Shown: piece by piece, positions 1 through 8,134 of the stretch | Layout of the letters: each line of letters begins with the position of its first letter | Position numbering within the stretch: position 1 is the stretch's first letter | IMG/VR virus record: IMGVR_UViG_3300015373_000033 | Coordinates: 1 to 29,713 of that record | DNA from: a virus | Length of the DNA stretch: 29,713 nt | Direction: 5' to 3' (one strand) | Notes under the pieces: model-generated | Databases searched by the model: none | What the model saw: the letters and a program-made list of their open reading frames with translations, nothing else | Told to the model about the DNA's origin: nothing | Made by a program: the position numbers and the translations under genes

Positions 1-60
1 CATCGACTCGTTGTCGGTCGACTCGGTCAGATAGAGAGCTCCCATCATGGTCGCGATCAT
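1..60 (-). CDS. 5' end of a further late gene, cut by the window edge
   Basis: An ATG at position 60 opens a frame running leftward off the window with 20 codons and no stop (begins MIATMMGALYLTESTDNESM). The ATG overlaps the TGA of the tail fibre gene as ATGA, the same coupling used by most late genes here, so it is probably the next gene of the operon. Too little is visible for a function; a tail or internal virion protein would fit the position. Confidence 0.6.
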   Translation of the reverse strand, partial: MIATMMGALYLTESTDNESM

Positions 61-2630
61 GACAACCTCAACTTCGGATCGATGAAATAGGGCACTGCCG
101 CACGACCGACGCGTGGATAGGCGTAGAGGTAACCCTTTTGCTGCAGCTGTGGCGAAGTCAGCGCCAAGGACTGCGAGAACCGGCAGCCAGCTCGCATGGT
201 GGCACTGCCATCGGCCACCGAACCGCCATCCACCGTCGAGCCATAACCAATCGCAAACGGCCCCGCCAAGAACCCGGTCGGTGGAGTGAAAGCAAAAGCC
301 GACTGACCAAAATTAGAAGTGAACGCCAGCAAGCTGCCAGCATTGCCGCTGCCGGTCAGGTAGGCAAAACCGAACGCAGCATTGGTCGGAAACAACGACG
401 AGATGTCGAAGCCACCGATATTGTTGGCTGGATCGTGACTGGCATTACCATTCCAATTGCCGCCATTGAGCCGGACGTGGAATTTCTTGTTAGTCAGATC
501 GATCGCAAAACACCAGACATCATTGAGCACCAGCGCAGAAAGCACACTGAGCGTGCGCGTACCGCAGGCCCACACCGTGCCCTGCTGATCGATGGTCGCA
601 CCGACATTGGTGTAATTGCTGAATGCTCCGGCTCCCGTGATGATCCCACACACCCCGGTCGGATAACCGAGAAACTGCTCGATGTGGGTGTTCTTGTGCT
701 CGAAATAGAACTTGCCGCTAGTCTGCGCCGCAGTGGTCCGGATCCCGCCCGCCGTCGCACCAGATTTGGTGACGGTCAACTTGTCGGCACTCAGATTGAG
801 CACGGCATCGGCATCAAGCGTATTCCACACACCCAACCCATCGGCCGGCTCGTTTGCCCCGGTCGTCCCGGCTCCGGTGCAGAAGAACACCCGACCCAGA
901 TTGCTAGCATGCTTGACCGCATCACCGACGACATAAGCGGTCGACCTGGCCACCGCTGGCACCTGGCTGTCCCAAGCCGAGCTGTCGGACGACAACCCAC
1001 TTGGTGCCGACAACACCGATGCCTTGCTGCCACGCTTGTACGATCCCCGCGGTGAAGACGCCGAGCCGAGATACTCGAGCACCACGTAGAGCTCATCGTT
1101 GTTCGGCACGCGAATGTCGTTGGCGATCCCGTAGAGCGTGACGTTGCGATCAGTGTTGATGATGTCATTCCAAATTACCAGCGGCCAACAATTGAACACA
1201 GCGTAAGGAATGCTGGTGGGTGAAATCATCACATTACGATGGGAAATCGGCGTGTTACCGTCGACGGCACCGCCTGTCCGCACGATGTTAGTCGCGATCG
1301 ATTCCACTCCCAGGCTGGTATGCCGCTCGTTCTTATAGTTGGTACCATCGCTGGCACAGCGCACCAGGTCGAGCACAAAGCCGGGGAACATATTGCTGTC
1401 GCCACTGACGAACACCGGACCCATATTGGCCGGAAGTTTGCAATCCTTGATCAGCATGTAACCGGCCAGGCCGCGCGACATAAGCGAGGCACCGGCAGCA
1501 AGATTGCTGAAATCGCTGCCTTCGATGGTGACATTCCCAGCCAAGCTTGGGCCGGTAAAGATCGCCTGGGTGCCACTGCCGAGCACACCGGTAAAAGCAC
1601 AGTTCTCCATCTTGATGATGCCAACACCCAGCGAAATAAGCTGACCGGCAGCAGCGAGATTGAACGTGCAATCCTTGAACTCAGCTTGTGTCCCGTTGAC
1701 CGAAGTCGCCCGGTTGATCCTGATCTGTAAACCAGTGTTAGTGTTGGTCAGCGAGAACAGACAATTATCAAAGCGTGCCTGGCACAAATTGCCGCCGAGA
1801 ATATCGAATGTGCCGGTACCGGCATTGATGAACTGCAGGCCGTAAACATAGCTCGCAGAGTTCTGAAAAAGTGCAAATACCGCCGTACTGCTGATCGTAA
1901 ATGTCGCCGTTGTCCTGGCATCGGCAGGGCCAGGCGGCAGCGTGACCGTGTGATCGACACAAATGACGGATCCGTTGGTCACACTGCTGGGCAAGATTTG
2001 CATCGTGCCGGACGAAATCGTCTCGGCATGATCGTCGCCCACATAGGTGACCATGCCGTTATTCGAAGTCCAACTTGTACTGCTGGACCAGATGCTCGCC
2101 AACCGCGCAGCCGGTGCAGCCCAACGAGTTGTAAAATTGCCAACCGGACCAAGACATAACCAAGTGATAAAATTTTCAACCGTTGTCGCACCCGGCGTCG
2201 TGTTCCAGGTCGGTTCGGTCGCAGCACCGTTGCTACCAGTTTGATTGATAAAGTAATGTGTACGCGCTGTATTCGTGATGATGCAACCAGTTGCAGTAGC
2301 AACCTGACTTGCTTGCCACGAATTTGTATTTGCCAAATCGCCATTCATCGCCGGCAGGGCCGTACACTCCTGCCACTTCGGCCCAGCAGCTTCAGTGATA
2401 ATCACACCCTTGCCAGGCGAAGCACCCCACGTTGGTTCAGACGCCAACGATGTCCCAGCAAGAATACAAACGAAACAACGCTCGTTCGTAACTGTCGGTG
2501 CAGTGCGCTGCCGAATAATCTGTCCAACGGTGTAAGCTGTGCTTGCAGTCCAGCGCGCCACACCACCATCAGCACCGGATGGGCCGTAAGCCACCGAGTC
2601 AACGTAGAGCGATTTCTCGGTATAAGCCAT
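57..2630 (-). CDS. Large tail fibre / tailspike protein with SPRY-like C-terminal domain
   Basis: 857 residues from the ATG at 2630, which overlaps the upstream stop as TAATG; an in-frame start further upstream would lie inside the neighbouring gene. The N-terminus has two modules of the kind W-astaY-vG--i---CF-C--aGtS-sEPtWg, resembling small carbohydrate-binding (ChtBD3-like) repeats, and a third copy lies near residue 580. Between them, roughly residues 200-450, short repeated segments rich in N, F and C (such as FDNCLFSL, FKDCTFNL, MENCAFTG) look like turns of a parallel beta-helix. Residues about 640-820 resemble a SPRY/concanavalin-like domain (GKFYFEH, then FHVRLNGGNWNGN, then NFGQSAFAFTPPTGF), common in phage adhesins. 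Likely role: host surface binding or polysaccharide degradation on the virion. No catalytic residues could be assigned. Fold calls are from pattern recognition, not a search. Confidence 0.8.
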   Translation of the reverse strand: MAYTEKSLYVDSVAYGPSGADGGVARWTASTAYTVGQIIRQRTAPTVTNERCFVCILAGTSLASEPTWGASPGKGVIITEAAGPKWQECTALPAMNGDLANTNSWQASQVATATGCIITNTARTHYFINQTGSNGAATEPTWNTTPGATTVENFITWLCLGPVGNFTTRWAAPAARLASIWSSSTSWTSNNGMVTYVGDDHAETISSGTMQILPSSVTNGSVICVDHTVTLPPGPADARTTATFTISSTAVFALFQNSASYVYGLQFINAGTGTFDILGGNLCQARFDNCLFSLTNTNTGLQIRINRATSVNGTQAEFKDCTFNLAAAGQLISLGVGIIKMENCAFTGVLGSGTQAIFTGPSLAGNVTIEGSDFSNLAAGASLMSRGLAGYMLIKDCKLPANMGPVFVSGDSNMFPGFVLDLVRCASDGTNYKNERHTSLGVESIATNIVRTGGAVDGNTPISHRNVMISPTSIPYAVFNCWPLVIWNDIINTDRNVTLYGIANDIRVPNNDELYVVLEYLGSASSPRGSYKRGSKASVLSAPSGLSSDSSAWDSQVPAVARSTAYVVGDAVKHASNLGRVFFCTGAGTTGANEPADGLGVWNTLDADAVLNLSADKLTVTKSGATAGGIRTTAAQTSGKFYFEHKNTHIEQFLGYPTGVCGIITGAGAFSNYTNVGATIDQQGTVWACGTRTLSVLSALVLNDVWCFAIDLTNKKFHVRLNGGNWNGNASHDPANNIGGFDISSLFPTNAAFGFAYLTGSGNAGSLLAFTSNFGQSAFAFTPPTGFLAGPFAIGYGSTVDGGSVADGSATMRAGCRFSQSLALTSPQLQQKGYLYAYPRVGRAAVPYFIDPKLRLS

Positions 2631-3430
2631 TACTGCAGCGCCTTCACACTGTAGGAATAGACACCGTTCACCCCCCACATCATCAGCGAGAACATGTGCC
2701 CGGTGATGGTGTCGAGCGCATCACCGACATTGCCGCCCACCGTCCAACCGGTGAACGTGATCGCGCCGGCACCGGACTGATTGAAGACCGTCAGGATGCA
2801 GCTGCCTGGCTGCGACGGCGCGGTGATGGTGAACGCCCCAGCGTTGTTGACGTACTGGATCGGATTGCGTCCGAAATCGACAGTGATATTGCCGGTCACG
2901 TACTGGTAGGGCGTCGACACCACGCCACCGCTGAGAGCTTGCCCAGTGGCTCCAAGCAGCATGGCACCAGGCTGAATCGGCCCGGTTGCACCGGTCGGAC
3001 CAAGCCCTCCTACCGGCCCGGTCGGTCCACCCGCCGGTCCGGTCGGTCCGGGAGCTCCAGTTGCTCCGGTGTTGGTGGCAAGTCCAGTTGCACCTGGGGT
3101 ACCAGTCGGTCCAGTCGGGCCACCAGCAGGCCCCTGGATGCCAGGAAGGCCCTGAATGCCCTGCTCACCGGTCGGACCTACAATCGTCTCGCCTTGCGGC
3201 CCTGTGAAGCCTGTGGAGCCGGTGGGGCCAGTAACAGTGCTACCTGGTCCAGTCGGACCGGTTGGAGCTCGCGGTCCTGTCGGTCCCGTAAACGAGACAC
3301 CAGGAGCTCCGGAGGGGCCAGTTGATCCAGTGAGTCCGCTCGACGGACCAGTCGGTCCCGTGGCTCCGAAAATAGGAACAACAGGCCAGGCTGCAACGGG
3401 AGCATCATCGCTGTTCTTGATCGGGCTCAC
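2630..3430 (-). CDS. Collagen-like structural protein
   Basis: 266 residues if started at the GTG at 3430, which overlaps the preceding TGA as GTGA; the upstream in-frame ATG would lie inside the previous gene. A short N-terminal segment is followed by about 120 residues of GPTGPTG/GATGPTG-type Gly-X-Y repeats, then a compact C-terminal domain of about 100 residues (from [10 protein letters not shown] to SVKALQ). Collagen-like repeats in virion proteins form trimeric rods; the C-terminal domain probably acts as trimerisation or head domain. Placed between a small structural protein and the tail fibre, so probably a fibre or decoration component. The repeat DNA is low-complexity, so repeat number may vary between relatives. 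Confidence 0.8.
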   Translation of the reverse strand: MSPIKNSDDAPVAAWPVVPIFGATGPTGPSSGLTGSTGPSGAPGVSFTGPTGPRAPTGPTGPGSTVTGPTGSTGFTGPQGETIVGPTGEQGIQGLPGIQGPAGGPTGPTGTPGATGLATNTGATGAPGPTGPAGGPTGPVGGLGPTGATGPIQPGAMLLGATGQALSGGVVSTPYQYVTGNITVDFGRNPIQYVNNAGAFTITAPSQPGSCILTVFNQSGAGAITFTGWTVGGNVGDALDTITGHMFSLMMWGVNGVYSYSVKALQ

Positions 3431-3825
3431 GGTGGATATGTCACCCCCTGCGTCACCTCGACGGTGCCGTGTAGCAGCGGCACTCGAGTGGCAGGGTTGC
3501 TGGCATCCACCATCACCAGATCGTAGACATAGCAACCCGGCTTCAGGCTGGCCTGGATGTCGTCCGGCGCGACATTGAAGTGGATCACCCGCTGGTAGAC
3601 ATCATCGATGACAATCCGACCGTCGGCAGTTGACATCTGCAACAACGGCGTCTGGTCGTACCGGTTCAGCTGCACGTCCATCTCGAACCCCTGGCCCTCG
3701 AGATTCCACTCGTAGCCGTTGGGCGCACCGAACTGGGTGGCATCCATCCAGGTGCCGTTATTGTCGATCTTGAAGTCGAGATGCGCCGAGGTGACCGAGT
3801 GACCGTTACATCCACACCGAGACAT
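3427..3825 (-). CDS. Small virion structural protein (beta-rich)
   Basis: 132 residues. The N-terminus has two close cysteines (MSRCGCNGH). The rest alternates hydrophobic and polar residues like a beta-sandwich: [13 protein letters not shown], then [15 protein letters not shown], then [15 protein letters not shown]. That last pattern, a short domain ending in -LL-GtVtV--gVT, is frequent in phage proteins sitting next to fibres. Its stop overlaps the GTG of the collagen-like gene and its start lies three bases after the 227-residue gene, so it is translated as part of the adaptor-fibre operon. Probably a fibre-attachment or head-decoration protein; exact role unknown. Confidence 0.7.
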   Translation of the reverse strand: MSRCGCNGHSVTSAHLDFKIDNNGTWMDATQFGAPNGYEWNLEGQGFEMDVQLNRYDQTPLLQMSTADGRIVIDDVYQRVIHFNVAPDDIQASLKPGCYVYDLVMVDASNPATRVPLLHGTVEVTQGVTYPP

Positions 3826-3828
3826 GAA

Positions 3829-4512
3829 TCACCTCAGCATTCCCGACGGATGAATGTTGAACGTGCTCACACCGCCACGCTGGCTCGAGACGTGAAAGTT
3901 GCGCGGGAACACCCAGTTCTGCGCACCGACGGTGTTCGCCTTCATCGTCGCCACGCGAGCGTGCGCGATGCCATCGCGGAATTTCTGGGTGTGGTAGTTG
4001 GCCATCTGCGGATTAGAGAAGCTTGTCCCCGGCTGCAGCATCATCTCGCCCAGCACACCGTGCAGCAGCGTGAGGTAATGCGCCGGCAGCAGCCACTCCG
4101 GCACGCCCGGTGGATAGCAAGTCAGCGGGTCGGTGACGGTCTTGATCAGAAACGCCGCCATCGGCTGGGTCTGGCTGTACGGGTACTGAAACCGTACCGT
4201 GCCGATCTCCGGCATGATCGCCGCCTGCGGCACCCGGTTCTGATCGAGCACACCAAGGAGCCGCAGGATGCGGCCGCCATTCACCGGATAGAGCGGATAG
4301 TCGAGCGTCTCCGAGACGACGTTGAAGACAATGACCTCCTGCCAGCAGTTCGACTCGTCGAAGAACCGCTGCAAGGTGTCGAACAGCTGGGCCTTGAGGC
4401 CGACATCGGAGGCACCCGACAAGGAAACTTTGGCCTGACCGAGCAACTGCGCCCAATAGGTATCGCAGGGATCGCACTGCGGGTCGTCAGCTTTGCTTTT
4501 GCGCTTTCTCAT
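3829..4512 (-). CDS. Head-tail adaptor / connector-like protein
   Basis: 227 residues; ATG at 4512 overlaps the stop of the 151-residue gene (ATGA). The stretch LFDTLQRFFDESNCWQEVI followed by SETLDYPLYPVNGGRILRLLGV fits the pattern seen in many podovirus adaptor (tail tubular A-like) proteins: a helix with S--W-e--, then a strand ending in Y-L, then i-rv--v. The C-terminus is helical (FRDGIAHARVATMKAN). Position between coat and fibre genes supports a neck or connector role. A charged N-terminus (MRKRKSKADD) precedes a C-x2-C pair. Assignment by resemblance only. Confidence 0.6.
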   Translation of the reverse strand: MRKRKSKADDPQCDPCDTYWAQLLGQAKVSLSGASDVGLKAQLFDTLQRFFDESNCWQEVIVFNVVSETLDYPLYPVNGGRILRLLGVLDQNRVPQAAIMPEIGTVRFQYPYSQTQPMAAFLIKTVTDPLTCYPPGVPEWLLPAHYLTLLHGVLGEMMLQPGTSFSNPQMANYHTQKFRDGIAHARVATMKANTVGAQNWVFPRNFHVSSQRGGVSTFNIHPSGMLR

Positions 4513-4964
4513 CCGCCCTTCCCAGTCCGTTTGCCTGACGGCGGCGAACCACCAGTGACCGGGCCGAGCCCGTGCCCAACCAGCCCCTGGGTGAACATCC
4601 CGAGGAACGCCGTCGACCGTGAATCCTGGTAATCCTCCTGGTCACGCTCGAGCGCATGACCGACGATCCCGTGCAGGATGGCGAGCCGGAACGCCGGCTC
4701 CATCTCGACATAGGTGTCGTCGACTTCGGTGAACGCAGGGATCTGGCCGCTGACCGCCAGGTTGAACACGAACAGGTCCGACCGCAGCCGGCTGGCCTCG
4801 AGCATGGTCAGGTTGAGCGCACGCAATAGCGACAGGTCGTCATAGCGATAGCCAGGAACGACGTCCTGCAGCAGCGTGCGTGCGTCTTCGACGTAATCAG
4901 CCACGCTATTGAGCGTGGGCTGATCCTTGTCGGAAAAATTGCCGTGGTATGCAGGACTTGCCAC
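4509..4964 (-). CDS. Putative adaptor / neck protein, GTG start
   Basis: 151 residues starting at GTG 4964. GAGGAG (complement of 4971-4976) lies six bases upstream and is a strong ribosome binding site, so this start is well supported. The segment YRYDDLSLLRALNLTMLEAS resembles the N-terminal helix of phage adaptor proteins (Y-w-D--Ll--lN-a). A second helical part (FRLAILHGIVGHALERDQED) is followed by a glycine-rich tail. It opens the adaptor-fibre operon just after the coat gene. The start codon and SD sit in a perfect hairpin (see 4964-4993). Confidence 0.65.
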   Translation of the reverse strand: MASPAYHGNFSDKDQPTLNSVADYVEDARTLLQDVVPGYRYDDLSLLRALNLTMLEASRLRSDLFVFNLAVSGQIPAFTEVDDTYVEMEPAFRLAILHGIVGHALERDQEDYQDSRSTAFLGMFTQGLVGHGLGPVTGGSPPSGKRTGKGG

Positions 4965-4993
4965 CCTAGGCTCCTCTGGCGAGGAGCCTAGGG
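4964..4993 (-). promoter_or_regulatory. Perfect hairpin holding the SD and start of the 4509-4964 gene
   Basis: Arms 4964-4976 and 4981-4993 are a perfect 13-base inverted repeat with a four-base loop. On the minus strand the 3' arm contains GAGGAG and reaches the first base of the GTG start. No T-run follows, so it is not a classic terminator. RNA read through from the coat gene would carry the whole hairpin and hide the SD; RNA started at the promoter just upstream (start near 4978, in the loop) would lack the 5' arm. Confidence 0.7.
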
Positions 4994-5017
4994 GGAAAGT
5001 CTTAAGAAACGCTTAAG
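4985..5017 (-). promoter_or_regulatory. Late promoter with CtrA-like box TTAA-N7-TTAA
   Basis: TTAA at 5002-5005 and 5013-5016 are separated by seven bases. On the minus strand the proximal CTTAAG is followed by ten bases and TAGGCT (4990-4985), a plausible -10. The arrangement is shared with 8102-8134 and 16643-16691. Transcription would run left into the adaptor-fibre operon, starting near 4978. It lies directly after the coat stop. Confidence 0.6.
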
Positions 5018-5019
5018 GC

Positions 5020-6027
5020 TCAGTTCAGGACGATCTGGGCCTGCGCCAGGGCGGTGTTATCGACCACCTGGTAGCCATAGACCTGCAGACCCCGGAGGAT
5101 CTGCCCGAACGTGAGCTCGCTGCGCAGCGTCTCCACCTTGCTGATCTGCGAAGCAAACGTCAGCGCGTGGGCATGTCCCGCGTAGACCGGTTGCTCGCCG
5201 GCCGCAAAGTTGGTGGCGTCCGTCGCACTCGAGGGCAACAGGTTGGAGATGTAGATCGTGAACCGATCGATCTGACCCAACCGCCCATTGCGCAGCATCG
5301 AGGTGCCGTCACCCGACACATAGACCTGCCGGAGCTCGGACTGCTTGATGTAGCGACCGGCGGCCGCCGACATCACCACCCAGCGACCCTGCTCTGGGAT
5401 GTTCTGCTCATCGAGCACCTGGCCGAGCCGCAACAGGACGTCGGTGATGCTGATGTCAGTGCCGAGAACCGGATAGCCTTTCACCGCCAACGGCGTGCCC
5501 TTGACGCCGAGATTGAGGTTGCCGGAGATCACGCCAGCAGCCGCACCGCGGTTCTTGGCGTTCGCCTGCACCACAATGCCGCCGAGGACGTCGCGATCGA
5601 CCACGATCTTCAGCTGCTGGGCCGCATCGTCCGACCACATGCTGAGGATGTTGAGATCCGACTGCACCTCCATCACGTCATCGAGAATCAACGAAAAATA
5701 TTTCCCGATGCCGATATACAACTCCACCGAGCCACCGGACGGACGATCGAGCGCGAGCAAGCCGTCAGCCAGGTAGTCGCGGATAGTGACCGTGGGCTTG
5801 GTGCGAATCTTCACACGATCGCCCATGTTTGCAATCTCGCCCTCGTAGTCGGTGTTGCTGATCGCTGCGAGGACGGTGCTCGCATAAAACTTCTCGACCA
5901 ACTTAGCACTCCAAATTTCCGGAATGAATCCAGTAGCTTGGAGGGTATTGGCGGTACTGCCAGTCGGATAAAGTGCAGGAGTACTGCCAGCAGTGGCAAT
6001 ACCAAACCCCGTGCTGGGAATAGGCAT
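5020..6027 (-). CDS. Major capsid (coat) protein
   Basis: 335 residues. The sequence has the look of an HK97-fold coat protein of the kind found with P22-like portals: an N-terminal arm, then FIPEIWSAKLVEKFYASTVL, the strand-turn MGDRVKIRTKPTVTIRDY, a helix with DDAAQQLKIVVDRDVL, and later GRWVVMSAAAGRYIKQ and a C-terminal VYGYQVVDNTALAQAQIVLN. The gene directly follows a proline-rich coiled-coil scaffold-like gene, the standard phage order. It has a hairpin leader (6031-6056) whose 3' arm contains its SD. High expression is expected. Assignment rests on context and fold-like pattern. Confidence 0.85.
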   Translation of the reverse strand: MPIPSTGFGIATAGSTPALYPTGSTANTLQATGFIPEIWSAKLVEKFYASTVLAAISNTDYEGEIANMGDRVKIRTKPTVTIRDYLADGLLALDRPSGGSVELYIGIGKYFSLILDDVMEVQSDLNILSMWSDDAAQQLKIVVDRDVLGGIVVQANAKNRGAAAGVISGNLNLGVKGTPLAVKGYPVLGTDISITDVLLRLGQVLDEQNIPEQGRWVVMSAAAGRYIKQSELRQVYVSGDGTSMLRNGRLGQIDRFTIYISNLLPSSATDATNFAAGEQPVYAGHAHALTFASQISKVETLRSELTFGQILRGLQVYGYQVVDNTALAQAQIVLN

Positions 6028-6030
6028 TGA

Positions 6031-6056
6031 GGTAGCCCCTCTGTTTGGGAGCTACC
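6031..6056 (-). promoter_or_regulatory. Leader hairpin over the SD of the coat gene
   Basis: 6031-6036 (GGTAGC) pairs with 6051-6056 (GCTACC); after one mismatch two further G-C pairs close a loop of about eight bases. On the minus strand the SD AGAGGGG (6042-6036) lies in the loop side and 3' arm, eight bases before the ATG at 6027. It could pace coat translation or protect the mRNA end. It is the third such hairpin in the left arm. Confidence 0.55.
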
Positions 6057-6086
6057 CCATCAGTTCATACCTGGCGCAGCCCCCGG

Positions 6087-7124
6087 TTAATCCCGGATGC
6101 GCCCTTCTCTTTGAGCTGCGAAGATATCTGCCTCGGTACGAGCCCACTCGGCCTCGCGACCGAGAAAAGCCTTTCTCCGATTCAGTCGGTAAAGCTCTGC
6201 GATCTGAGCGCGTGTGTAGGTCGGCTTGTCGGTCGGCAACGAGGCACTGCCTCCAGTTGCCGGTCGGGCGCGACCAGGAGCCGCCAGGGTGGCCAGGGGT
6301 ATCGCCGGCTCCCTAGGCGGTACTACCGGGCTGGGAGAAGGCTCTGGCGTGTGACCTGTAGCTGCTTCCTCGTTAAGGAAGCTTTCGAAGAAATGCGCCA
6401 CTCTAGGGGCAGAGCCGGCTGAAATGGCGTCATTCAACAGCGTCTGTCTAACACGACCAGAAAGGACGTCAATACCTAACAGCCAGCGGTGCCAGCGCGG
6501 ATTGCGATCGATCTCGCGGAAATTCGGCACCCTGGCCTCGACCGCGATATCCATCGCCCGCCGGTCCTGCTTGGCCAGCCGCTGCCGAAGCTCCTTGTTC
6601 TGCTGCTCGAGTGTCTGGATGTGCGGAGACACCGTCTGCAGTGCCGCTCGAGCAGCGACGTCGAGCAAATCACGGCCGTAATTCTGCTCATCTTCCTTCG
6701 TCAGATACTGCCGGGGCTTCGGGGATGGTGTGCGTCGTTGTGGCTCCGAAGGCTGTCTAGCGACAACGTCGTTGAAGTACTTCTCCTGCAGTTCGCCGAG
6801 ATCTTGCTTCAGTTGCTCGTTTTCTGCGCGTTCCCGCCCTTCCTTCGACAGGGCGCGGCTCTTCCAAGTGTTCGAGTTCGGATCGGCGTCTTCAGGTGAT
6901 TCGGGGGCGGCTGGCTGCGCAACAGGTGCCGGCGGAGCTTGGGTCGGGGGGGCTTCACCAGGCGAGGTCGGCACCTGCGCAGCCGGAGCGCCGGGACCGG
7001 GCTCCGGAGTTTGGGAATATAGTGCGTCAACGGCCGCCGCGCGCTTGCGCACGGCTTCCGGAATGTCCTTGGGATCGTACGACAGCTTGGCTGCCGGTTC
7101 GGCGTCTACGACAACATCAACCAT
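6087..7124 (-). CDS. Capsid assembly scaffolding protein
   Basis: 345 residues, no cysteines noted, rich in Pro, Ala, Glu, Gln and Arg. Residues 40-80 are a Pro/Ala linker. Residues about 95-130 (KEGRERAENEQLKQDLGELQEKY) and 165-195 (LEQQNKELRQRLAKQDRR) are coiled-coil-like. The C-terminus is highly charged and basic-acidic mixed (YRLNRRKAFLGREAEWARTE), as in scaffold tails that bind coat protein. The gene directly precedes the coat gene, the classic scaffold position. Its ATG overlaps the previous gene by eight bases. Composition and position, not homology, support the call. Confidence 0.75.
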   Translation of the reverse strand: MVDVVVDAEPAAKLSYDPKDIPEAVRKRAAAVDALYSQTPEPGPGAPAAQVPTSPGEAPPTQAPPAPVAQPAAPESPEDADPNSNTWKSRALSKEGRERAENEQLKQDLGELQEKYFNDVVARQPSEPQRRTPSPKPRQYLTKEDEQNYGRDLLDVAARAALQTVSPHIQTLEQQNKELRQRLAKQDRRAMDIAVEARVPNFREIDRNPRWHRWLLGIDVLSGRVRQTLLNDAISAGSAPRVAHFFESFLNEEAATGHTPEPSPSPVVPPREPAIPLATLAAPGRARPATGGSASLPTDKPTYTRAQIAELYRLNRRKAFLGREAEWARTEADIFAAQREGRIRD

Positions 7125-7332
7125 TCTTGGCTTTCTCCAACGCTTGGAATATCGCCTTGCACTGCTGGGCGTGCCCCTGCGCGCGCTGCAGGTTGTCTGG
7201 CGGACTGTCGACCAGGGTCTCGTACTGGCGCTCGGTGTAGTCGGCGAACGCTGTGCAGAAACCCTGAAATGCCGACGGCGAGGCGTTCCGCAGGAAACGC
7301 GCGTGTTTCTCCAAATCGATCAGCGTGCTCAC
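7117..7332 (-). CDS. Small helical protein of the head-assembly operon
   Basis: 71 residues, mostly helical (MSTLIDLEKHARFLRN, then DYTERQYETLVD, then AQQCKAIFQALEKAKNG). Start overlaps the preceding stop (ATGA) and the end overlaps the scaffold start, so translation is coupled. A longer reading in another frame over the same DNA is Arg-rich and unlikely. No function recognised; small helical proteins upstream of scaffold genes are usual in this phage type. Confidence 0.6.
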   Translation of the reverse strand: MSTLIDLEKHARFLRNASPSAFQGFCTAFADYTERQYETLVDSPPDNLQRAQGHAQQCKAIFQALEKAKNG

Positions 7333-7610
7333 TCATCACCATCGTTGTCCGGCGGCATCAGCGCCGTTGGCCCGCGCGAGGGAGCCTGACCCATCGGTAC
7401 CGGGGGCGCGGGCTCATCCATGTCCGGCTCTGGTTCCGGCGCAGAAGGCTTGGGATAGCGATTCGCCATCCCTTGCATGGGATCACCCCCGGTCAGCGTC
7501 TCGGAGCCACCAGGGCCTCTCCTTTGCTCGCTGGCACCCTTCCCGACGTGGGTGGTGATCCCGCCTCGCCCGATCGGCGTGAGATCCTTCTTGAATGGTC
7601 TACGTGCCAT
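7329..7610 (-). CDS. Small Pro/Gly-rich virion-operon protein
   Basis: 93 residues from ATG 7610 (MARRPFKKDLTPIGRG). The N-terminus is basic, the middle Gly-rich (GGITTHVGKG, then GGSETLTGGDP) and the tail acidic and proline-rich (PEPEPDMDEPAPPVPM, ending DNDGDE). It is probably disordered. It overlaps the preceding gene by 11 bases and the next by four. Function unknown; likely a minor structural or assembly factor. Confidence 0.55.
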   Translation of the reverse strand: MARRPFKKDLTPIGRGGITTHVGKGASEQRRGPGGSETLTGGDPMQGMANRYPKPSAPEPEPDMDEPAPPVPMGQAPSRGPTALMPPDNDGDE

Positions 7611-7818
7611 AGGGATCAAACCCTCCTGGTCCGATCGGCCCGACAATGCTGGCCCCGCGGATGCCCATGTCAGGTCCAGTGGCAAACGGCGTACCGCCCT
7701 TGCCATACTCCCGGGTAGAAGTCGGCTTGATCCGCGGTGGACCCTGCACCGCCTTGGCCGGATCAAGCATCTTCGGACGCCCGAGCGGTCGGGGCGTGCG
7801 CGGAATTATCGGTGCCAT
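7600..7818 (-). CDS. Small Pro/Gly-rich protein
   Basis: 72 residues, beginning MAPIIPRTPRPLGRPKMLDP and ending PIGPGGFDPYGT. Low-complexity and likely disordered. The ATG overlaps the previous TGA as TGATG. It forms a run of three such short proteins with its neighbours, between the 8102-8134 promoter and the scaffold gene. No recognised domain. Confidence 0.55.
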   Translation of the reverse strand: MAPIIPRTPRPLGRPKMLDPAKAVQGPPRIKPTSTREYGKGGTPFATGPDMGIRGASIVGPIGPGGFDPYGT

Positions 7819-8060
7819 CAGCGTGCGCTCGTGCGACCGGGCTGCTGCGACTGCGCCCCGGAGAAGCCGAACATCTTGCCGTTGCCACCTTCGGCGAACT
7901 TCGGCCCGGGAGCCGAGCTCGGATCCTTGCCGGTATTCCCCGGCTTGTCGGGGCCAGCTGCCTGCTTGCCGAACATATGACCGTCGCCGCCCTCGGCGAA
8001 CGTCACGTCGTGCTGGGCTTCCTTCTTGGTCGTATTGACCGAGAGCTTGTTAGCGCGCAT
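7818..8060 (-). CDS. Small protein with duplicated FAEGG-(D/N)G-(H/K)MFG motif
   Basis: 80 residues. FAEGGDGHMFGKQAAG (about residues 21-36) and FAEGGNGKMFGFSGAQ (about 55-70) are two copies of one motif, each followed by a Pro/Gly segment. Proteins with one or two such motifs recur next to podovirus coat and portal genes; their role is not known to me. GGAGG (8068-8072 complement) lies seven bases upstream of the ATG and sits in a hairpin. First gene of the assembly-coat operon. Confidence 0.6.
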   Translation of the reverse strand: MRANKLSVNTTKKEAQHDVTFAEGGDGHMFGKQAAGPDKPGNTGKDPSSAPGPKFAEGGNGKMFGFSGAQSQQPGRTSAR

Positions 8061-8067
8061 AAAAAAT

Positions 8068-8101
8068 CCTCCACGACCGTTGCAAGGTTGCGTCGTGGAG
8101 G
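8068..8101 (-). terminator. Terminator-like hairpin that also carries the next gene's SD
   Basis: A perfect 10-base inverted repeat (8068-8077 with 8092-8101) with a 14-base loop is followed on the minus strand by ATTTTTT. That is a terminator shape for RNA coming from the lysis operon. The 3' arm is also the GGAGG SD of the gene starting at 8060. The promoter at 8102-8134 would start near 8095, inside the 5' arm, so its own RNA could not form the full stem. Confidence 0.65.
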
Positions 8102-8134
8102 AAGTTAGGCGCTAAATCTTAAGAAATTGTTAAG
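8102..8134 (-). promoter_or_regulatory. Late promoter with CtrA-like box TTAA-N7-TTAA
   Basis: TTAA at 8119-8122 and 8130-8133, seven bases apart. On the minus strand CTTAAG is followed by ten bases and TAACTT (8107-8102) as -10. The box overlaps the TAA stop (8130-8132) of the 60-residue gene. It would drive the assembly-coat operon. Same layout as 4985-5017. Confidence 0.6.

Noticed and set aside
138-1055. Long plus-strand open frame opposite the tail fibre gene
   Set aside because: High-GC shadow of the real minus-strand gene; Arg-rich product without family features.
3156-3578. Plus-strand frame rich in GPV repeats opposite the collagen-like gene
   Set aside because: Antisense reading of the Gly-Pro-Thr repeat DNA; repetitive by construction.
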